NCBI GenBank assembly: GCA_005879255.1
Contig: VBKY01000212.1
Coordinates: forward strand, 1 to 10,104
DNA: 10,104 nucleotides
Source of the DNA: Deltaproteobacteria bacterium
GTDB lineage: Bacteria > Desulfobacterota_B > Binatia > UBA9968
Reading direction: 5' to 3'
The position numbers and the translations under genes are program-made. The first letter of the stretch is position 1, and each line of letters starts with the position of its first letter. The notes below the pieces were generated by a model. The model ran no database searches. It saw only the letters and a list, made by a program, of their open reading frames with translations, and had not been told where the DNA came from. Positions 5,804 through 10,104 of this stretch are shown one piece after another.

Positions 5804-8635
5804 TCAGCTGCGCGCTCCCGCCGCCTGTGGAGTCTGTGGGCTCCGGGCGAGCGGGACGAGTTGAGCGGCCAGGACTTCGACGGGAAGGCGGATCGTGAAC
5901 GTCGATCCCTGGCCGACCTCGCTCTCGACGGTGATATCCCCTCCCATCATCTGGGATAAGCGGCGACTGATGACGAGCCCGAGCCCAGTACCGCCGTACT
6001 TGATGTGGGTGGTGGCGTCAGCCTGCACGAACTCCTGGAATAGCCGGCCCATCAGTTCGGGTGTCATGCCGATCCCGGTGTCCGTTACCACCAGCGTGAT
6101 CCATGCGCCGCCGTCCTCAGCCGCGCGCCGCGCGCTGATCGTGATCTTGCCGCGCTCGGTGAACTTGTTGGCGTTGCTTACGAGGTTGAGCAAGGCCTGC
6201 TGAACCCGCGTCTGGTCGGAGTACATCGTGCCGATGTCGGCGGAACAATTGACGACCAGCTGGTTGCCGTTCTTCTGCGCCAGGGGTTGGATCGTCTTGA
6301 CGACGTCCTCAACCAACGGCGCGATGGGGAAGGAATCGAAATACAGCTCCATCTTGCCCGCCTCGATCTTGGAGAGGTCGAGAATGTCGTTGATCAGGGC
6401 GAGAAGGTGACGGCCCGCACGCAGCACGCGCTCCAGCGGCTCGATCTCTTCTTCCCCCCGTTTAAGGTCGCGAGCATCCTCGATCAGCATCTCGGTAATC
6501 CCGATGATGGCGTTCAACGGCGTGCGCAGCTCGTGGCTGACGGCCGCGATGAAGCTATTCTTGAGACGCTCGATCTCCTTGCGCTCGGTGATGTCCACGT
6601 TGGTTCCCGCGACGCGCGTCGCGCGCCCGACCGCGTCGCGTTCGACCACCTTGGCCCGGCTGGCGACCCAGAGCCAGTCGCCGGTCTCGCTGCGCACGCG
6701 GTGTTCGACGTAATAAAAGGAGCGCTGGCCGCGGACCAGGTCGGCGCCCTGCTGGCGCGCTTGCGGCAGATCGTCGGGGTGTATCAGCGCCTGGAAATCA
6801 TTGATGGTCGTGATGAGGTTGCCGTGGCCGCCGCCGACGATGCGCGACCATTGCTCGCCTAGGACCACCTTGCCGGTGACGACGTCCCAGTCGAACAGGG
6901 CCTGGTTCGAGCCTTCGATCGCGAGCGCCAGGCGCTCGCGGCTGTCGCGCAGCTCCCGGGTACGCTCCTCAACCAACCGCGCCACGTGTGCGGCGCGGCC
7001 GGTGACGAACAGCAGGAATGCCTCGAGCAGTGCGCAGAATACAAGACTCGCGGCCAGCACTGACCACGCTACCAACGCCGGGTGCGCCGCAAGATAGGCC
7101 GGCGTGGGCAGCGCCACGATGCGATAGCTTCTCCCGGCAGCTTCGAAAACGTCATCGAACCGAAGCGCCTCGGCCGCGGGTGTGACAATATTGGCATTGA
7201 TCTGGTAGAGCGTGCGCTCGGATTGCGGCGCCGATTCGTCCAGAAACCGCAGCGACATGTCGTGGCGATCGGCGACCGGCATTGCGGCCTGCACGATGGA
7301 CGACATTCGCAGCACGCCGGCCGCGAACCCCTGAAGCGCGCGCCGGCGCGATTCGGCATCGTTGAGCGCCTCGCCGTCCCGGTATACTGGCTGGAGCAGA
7401 AGTATTCCCCATTGTTCTCCGGGTTCCTGTAGGAGTCGAATACGTCCGGTAGCTACCGTTGCGCCGCTATCGTGCGACCGCTCGATCGCCGCCCGGCGCC
7501 TGGCATCCGAGTCGATGTCATATCCCAAGGCGGCCTCGTTACCGGCATAAGGCTCGATATACGTCACAACGATGTACTCATCCCGGCGCGTGGCCGGTCG
7601 CAACTGGCCCTGCGCATCGCGCTCCAGTATCCGAAAACCCGCATAACCTTCGCGCCGAACCGCCGCCTCAAACGACGCACGTTCAGCATCGCGCACGCGC
7701 GGGTTCCAGCTGAGTGCCGCAAGCCCGGGAAAATCCCGCAACGCGGTCTGCACGAACTGGTGAAACTTGTGCCGCTCGACCGTGCCGGAAGTCACGAAGA
7801 AACGCTCGATGGCGTGCAGAAATTGCAGGTAGCCGCCGACACCGGTTTGCAGGTTAGTCGCCACGGTGTCGGCGCGCTGGTGAAACGCGACGCGCAGGCG
7901 GTCCTGCTCCCAACGGCTCGCCAGCAGGAACAACACAACGCTGGCGGCGAGCAATGCGATGGGCGGCAAGACAAGCGCCGTGCGCCTTGGCCGCCAGGCC
8001 GGGCGCGGCTTGCCAAGAATCGCGAACAGCAGCGGCGTGGTGACGACCACGCCGATCGCATCCCCCACCCACCAAACCACCCAGTTTTGAAGGTACTGAT
8101 CGGACGCGATCACACCATAGAGGTGAAGGCTCGTCACGCCCGTCGTTGCGCTGACCAGACAGCTCAACGGCCCACCCAGCAGCAGGAACAATCCAATGTC
8201 TTTCTCGCGATCCAGCGCATTGGGGAAGCCGATTGCGCGCCTTATCAGCCAGACTCCCGCCAAGGCTTGGGCCGTGGACCCGATGGCTATGGTCGCGGCC
8301 ACCGATGCGTTGGTGGCCGTGACGTGCCCGCTTCCCTGATAGCCGATGGCGAGATTCATTATGAACGAGCCGAGCCATACCCCCGGAGCCAATGGCGCGC
8401 CATACAGCAACAAGGCCGCGAGCGCGACACCAGCCGCGGGAAAAACGGCGGTGGCATAACCTGGGGGAACAGCCAGCAGGGACCCAAGCCAGCCGAAAAA
8501 CACATAGGCGGCCGCGAGGAACAGCACTTGGAGGACGCGGCGTCCGGTTTGACCGGAACCTCCGTCGGTCAGCCTGAACGGTCGGGTAATTTCCTTGGCC
8601 AATACCCGCAGTTTACGCATGATGTTCTCGTTCAT
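5804..8635 (-). CDS. MASE1-CHASE-PAS sensor histidine kinase
   Basis: This encodes 943 residues and heads the signalling operon. Residues ~35-240 form a multi-helix MASE1-type membrane sensor (for example AAYVFFGWLGSLLAVPPG). Residues ~245-455 match a CHASE periplasmic domain (ERFFVTSGTVERHKF, WNPRV, GYDIDSD), and a last membrane helix lies at ~520-545. A PAS domain spans ~565-685 (LFDWDVVTG, IHPDDL, WLWVASRAKV, ending GTNVDITERK). HisKA has the phosphorylated His701 in SHELRTPLNAI. The ATPase has Asn817 and Asn821 (N box), Asp852 in DTGIG, the F box around LFQEFVQAD, and GGTGLGL at 881-887. All catalytic residues are present. There is no receiver or Hpt domain, so the two downstream receivers are the probable targets. 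Ligand unknown. Start choice is unsure: the ATGs at 8635 and 8620 both lack a clear ribosome binding site. Only 130 bases separate it from a glycosyltransferase remnant upstream. Confidence 0.93.
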   Translation of the reverse strand: MNENIMRKLRVLAKEITRPFRLTDGGSGQTGRRVLQVLFLAAAYVFFGWLGSLLAVPPGYATAVFPAAGVALAALLLYGAPLAPGVWLGSFIMNLAIGYQGSGHVTATNASVAATIAIGSTAQALAGVWLIRRAIGFPNALDREKDIGLFLLLGGPLSCLVSATTGVTSLHLYGVIASDQYLQNWVVWWVGDAIGVVVTTPLLFAILGKPRPAWRPRRTALVLPPIALLAASVVLFLLASRWEQDRLRVAFHQRADTVATNLQTGVGGYLQFLHAIERFFVTSGTVERHKFHQFVQTALRDFPGLAALSWNPRVRDAERASFEAAVRREGYAGFRILERDAQGQLRPATRRDEYIVVTYIEPYAGNEAALGYDIDSDARRRAAIERSHDSGATVATGRIRLLQEPGEQWGILLLQPVYRDGEALNDAESRRRALQGFAAGVLRMSSIVQAAMPVADRHDMSLRFLDESAPQSERTLYQINANIVTPAAEALRFDDVFEAAGRSYRIVALPTPAYLAAHPALVAWSVLAASLVFCALLEAFLLFVTGRAAHVARLVEERTRELRDSRERLALAIEGSNQALFDWDVVTGKVVLGEQWSRIVGGGHGNLITTINDFQALIHPDDLPQARQQGADLVRGQRSFYYVEHRVRSETGDWLWVASRAKVVERDAVGRATRVAGTNVDITERKEIERLKNSFIAAVSHELRTPLNAIIGITEMLIEDARDLKRGEEEIEPLERVLRAGRHLLALINDILDLSKIEAGKMELYFDSFPIAPLVEDVVKTIQPLAQKNGNQLVVNCSADIGTMYSDQTRVQQALLNLVSNANKFTERGKITISARRAAEDGGAWITLVVTDTGIGMTPELMGRLFQEFVQADATTHIKYGGTGLGLVISRRLSQMMGGDITVESEVGQGSTFTIRLPVEVLAAQLVPLARSPQTPQAAGARS

Positions 8636-8764
8636 CAGGAATGCTATGGACCCCGGTGCGAGTTCGCCGTGCGTGCCATTTCACCTCGTTGGCACTTGGC
8701 GCCCGTGAGCCAGCGTAGCAAGTCCCGCAGGCGCGATACCGAATTCAACTGTCGGTGCCTGACC

Positions 8765-8990
8765 TCGGCGCTCCCAGTACGCCTCGGGAAACGCCACCAG
8801 CACGAACACGCACCTCAGCTCGACCAGCGTGCCGTCCCAGTGAGCCGTCGTTGATTACGATCACTTCGTACTCGGGGTAGTTCAGTTGCAGCATCGATTA
8901 CACGGTGGTCGCGATAGTGGTCTCCTCATTGTGGGCTGGCACCAGCAGGGAAACTGGCTGCTGGAACAGGAGTGATAGGACTGAAAGGAA
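8765..8990 (-). pseudogene. Family 2 glycosyltransferase, 5' remnant with stop and frameshift
   Basis: Translating the minus strand from about 8985 gives a hydrophobic stretch (FLSVLSLLF) and then VSLLVPAHNEE (from 8954), the hallmark opening of membrane GT2 enzymes. A stop codon TAA follows at 8900-8898. The same frame continues as SMLQLNYPEYEVIVINDGS, ending at 8841. After four bases (8840-8837) instead of the three expected in NDGSxDGTL, the next frame reads DGTLVELRCVFVLVAFPEAY and decays after about 8765. So the nucleotide-sugar-binding start of the enzyme is preserved across a nonsense codon and a +1 frameshift, while the acceptor half is missing. Family assignment is by motif memory. 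It probably once preceded the kinase operon, but the original partner genes are not visible. It is not translated as one protein unless both lesions are sequencing errors, and even then the 3' part is gone. Confidence 0.75.
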
Positions 8991-9361
8991 TTACTTTTCA
9001 TGCGCCGGTACAAAAAAGCATGACAATTGCCGCGCGACCAGGGGCTAACCGATCTTTGGGAAACCCAAGCAGCCACTGGAAAGAGCGGGCGATCCCTCCG
9101 ATGATCGATTTGGGGGGAGAATATCGAATAAACGTGGTCTTATGTCAACCTTTATCGGCGTGAGTGGGCAGGGATCGACATTAGCTCCGGGGGTTTACCA
9201 TCGGCCTGGCGGGGTCACAGCCTGGATCAGGTCTTTAACGCCGATCTGGGGCCAGGTCTTGCAATCACACATTATCGTAACGCAAGACACGACCCTGATC
9301 CGCGACGTAAAGCCTGAGACCCTTTCGCCCTTTCAAATTTGAACCCATCAAATTTTCGAAC
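8991..9361. other. Non-coding spacer containing a long palindrome
   Basis: No frame here shows a recognisable protein motif; the open frames at 8972-9163 and 9142-9342 look like chance. The only structured feature I see is the imperfect palindrome at 9224-9321. The stretch lies between the dead glycosyltransferase and the truncated reading frame at 9362, so it is likely a site of past insertion and deletion. Confidence 0.6.
9224..9321. repeat. Imperfect palindrome of about 98 bases (REP/MITE-like)
   Basis: The left arm (9224-9262) and the reverse complement of the right arm (9282-9321) share, in order, a TCAGG-CTTTA block, a CGGATC/CCGATC block, a GG-rich block and GTCTTGC; a few gaps and mismatches are needed. 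The 19-base loop is asymmetric. A 23-base part (9248-9270) recurs at 251-273 in inverted orientation with two differences, which shows that the element is dispersed. I recall similar GTCTTGC...GCAAGAC palindromes near REP-associated tyrosine transposase genes, but no transposase is present here. Confidence 0.6.
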
Positions 9362-9511
9362 ATGGTTCAGCTCAAATATTTTGGCGATAACCGTGATTTC
9401 TTCAAATACGACTTGATCACAGTCGTTCTAGAACACACCTCGCTGTCGCATTACGTGTTCATTCCGATGCTCACCGCACATAGGGTGCGGGAAGACCGGG
9501 GTCGGGCCTGA
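9362..9511 (+). pseudogene. Truncated 49-residue ORF beginning MVQLKYFGDNRDFFKYDLI
   Basis: An ATG at 9362 opens 49 codons that read like a genuine protein start: LKYFGD-x-RDFFKYDLITVVLEH, then YVFIPMLTAHR, then a stop at 9509-9511. The opening resembles uncharacterised proteins beginning LKYFGD that I remember as considerably longer, so I think this is the N-terminal stub of a larger gene. After the HR residues, similarity to any sensible fold ends, as at a deletion or frameshift; the +1 frame stays open into 9700 but shows nothing I recognise. No ribosome binding site is evident. It could still be a true small protein. Confidence 0.45.
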
Positions 9512-9645
9512 GTCTGGATTCTACGGCCTGCTCATTCTTGCAGGTCGCATATATGATTTCCGGAACAAATGGATCAGTTCGGGTTCGAGTCCTTGGAGTT
9601 CTTCGGCCGCGTGTGAATGGCGTCGAAAATACATTTTTATCTTTA

Positions 9646-9673
9646 TTGACAGTTTCTATTCAACGGCGATAAA
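9646..9673 (+). promoter_or_regulatory. Candidate sigma-70 promoter for the GatC-like/amidase pair
   Basis: A perfect -35 box TTGACA (9646-9651) is followed after 16 bases by GATAAA (9668-9673), a 4-of-6 match to the -10 consensus. The start of transcription would fall around 9680, only a few bases before the ATG at 9685, so the message would be leaderless or nearly so, which agrees with the absence of a Shine-Dalgarno sequence there. Confidence 0.4.
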
Positions 9674-9684
9674 AACCGTTGGTT

Positions 9685-9861
9685 ATGAAAGACGCGGTTC
9701 GACGGCTGAACGCCGAGTATGGATTGAATCTCACTGAAGAAGAGATCGAGGCAATCACTCAACAAGCCGAGGCCAGTCAACGACTCTTCCGAAAGCTCTT
9801 CGAAGTAGATGTCGAGGGAGTCGTGCCTGCGCTAACAATCGATCCGGCGGAAAAGAAATGA
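9685..9861 (+). CDS. GatC-like small subunit
   Basis: This encodes 58 residues from the ATG at 9685; an in-frame TTG at 9679 would add two. The sequence LTEEEIEAITQQAEASQRLFRKLFEVDVEGVVPAL has the plan of GatC and of the short GatC-like partners of amidases: an LT-EEE helix, a second helix and then the conserved VD-EGV-P segment. It is shorter than typical GatC (about 95) and nearer in size to small partners such as AtzG. It overlaps the next gene by ATGA (9858-9861), so translation of the two is coupled and the proteins probably form a complex in which this one wraps and stabilises the amidase. No ribosome binding site is seen. Whether the pair belongs to tRNA transamidation or to small-molecule amide hydrolysis cannot be decided from the window. 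Confidence 0.6.
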   Translation: MKDAVRRLNAEYGLNLTEEEIEAITQQAEASQRLFRKLFEVDVEGVVPALTIDPAEKK

Positions 9862-10104
9862 ACGCCCAAGACGTTGAAAACCTCACCATCGCCGGCCTCG
9901 CTCCGGAAATTAAGGATCGCAAAGTTTCTCCCGTAGAAGTGACGCGTCTTTTCCTGGAGCGCATCGAGCGCATCAACCCGATTCTCAATGCCTACGTGAC
10001 GATCACGGCGGATAATGCTCTCGCGGAAGCCAAAAGAGCGGAGGATGAGATCGCGCAGGGCCGTTATCGCGGCCCGCTACACGGCATTCCCTTTTCCATT
10101 AAAG
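9858..10104 (+). CDS. Amidase signature family enzyme, GatA-like (5' part only)
   Basis: The first 82 residues are visible before the right edge cuts the gene. They fit the amidase-signature N-terminus: an opening helix with IAGLAPEIKDRKVSPVEV, then RIERINPILNAYVTIT, then RGPLHGIPFSIK. The final Lys82 is in the position of the catalytic lysine of the Ser-cisSer-Lys triad (GIP--IKD in GatA). The two serines and the glycine-rich signature lie beyond the window. Such enzymes hydrolyse amides to acid plus ammonia; in GatCAB the ammonia goes to Glu- or Asp-charged tRNA. The ATGA overlap with the GatC-like gene supports a two-subunit enzyme; no gatB is visible. The substrate is undetermined. Confidence 0.9.
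   Translation, partial: MNAQDVENLTIAGLAPEIKDRKVSPVEVTRLFLERIERINPILNAYVTITADNALAEAKRAEDEIAQGRYRGPLHGIPFSIK

Noticed and set aside
7472..8854. Plus-strand open frame of 460 codons opposite the kinase gene
   Set aside because: It is a shadow of the GC-rich kinase gene on the other strand: no domain motif, rich in Arg, Gln, Gly and His, and it runs through the kinase start into the glycosyltransferase remnant.
9575..9600. GGTTCGAGTCC, which looks like a tRNA T-loop
   Set aside because: The bases on either side do not form the 5-bp T stem, and I found no anticodon arm or acceptor stem at the right distances.
1..10104. CRISPR array, rRNA or intact transposase
   Set aside because: No regularly spaced direct repeats with unique spacers, no conserved rRNA segments, and no transposase motif in any frame I read.

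Overview
The window looks like accessory DNA from a Gram-negative bacterium with a moderately GC-rich genome, probably an environmental proteobacterium or related lineage. The evidence is a large membrane sensor kinase of the MASE1-CHASE-PAS type, single-domain response regulators, Shine-Dalgarno starts and several scattered intergenic repeats. I cannot name the genus.

From left to right: positions 1-406 have no convincing gene but hold a run of 9-base repeats, a hairpin, a widespread-looking CCTTCGAC...CTCAGG motif, half of a repeat element that recurs near 9.25 kb, and a short hairpin followed by six Ts. Positions 407-4306 (minus strand) encode one protein of about 1300 residues. It combines an N-terminal PD-(D/E)XK nuclease domain, a long TPR array, a GreA/GreB C-terminal-like domain and a PIN-like nuclease domain. 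I read it as a single-gene conflict or defence effector carrying two nuclease folds, and it is the most interesting object here. Positions 4307-4912 are non-coding, with a possible promoter/operator for that gene, a second run of the 9-base repeat and scattered GGGTCAG motifs.

Positions 4913-8635 (minus strand) form a signalling operon, transcribed from right to left: a MASE1-CHASE-PAS-HisKA-HATPase kinase and two paralogous stand-alone receiver proteins. The kinase has no receiver of its own, so the two small regulators are its likely phosphorylation targets, but no output domain is present in the window. Just upstream of the kinase lies the broken 5' end of a family 2 glycosyltransferase gene, with an in-frame stop and a +1 frameshift.

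Positions 9000-9680 are a scarred intergenic stretch: an imperfect palindrome of about 98 bases (MITE/REP-like) and a 49-codon fragment that looks like the start of a longer protein. From 9685 to the right edge (plus strand) a GatC-like small protein overlaps by ATGA with an amidase-signature (GatA-like) enzyme that runs off the window.

Overall this is a mosaic: a likely laterally acquired nuclease gene and decayed genes, separated by repeat-bearing spacers, next to an intact two-component operon and a metabolic or tRNA-amidation pair.
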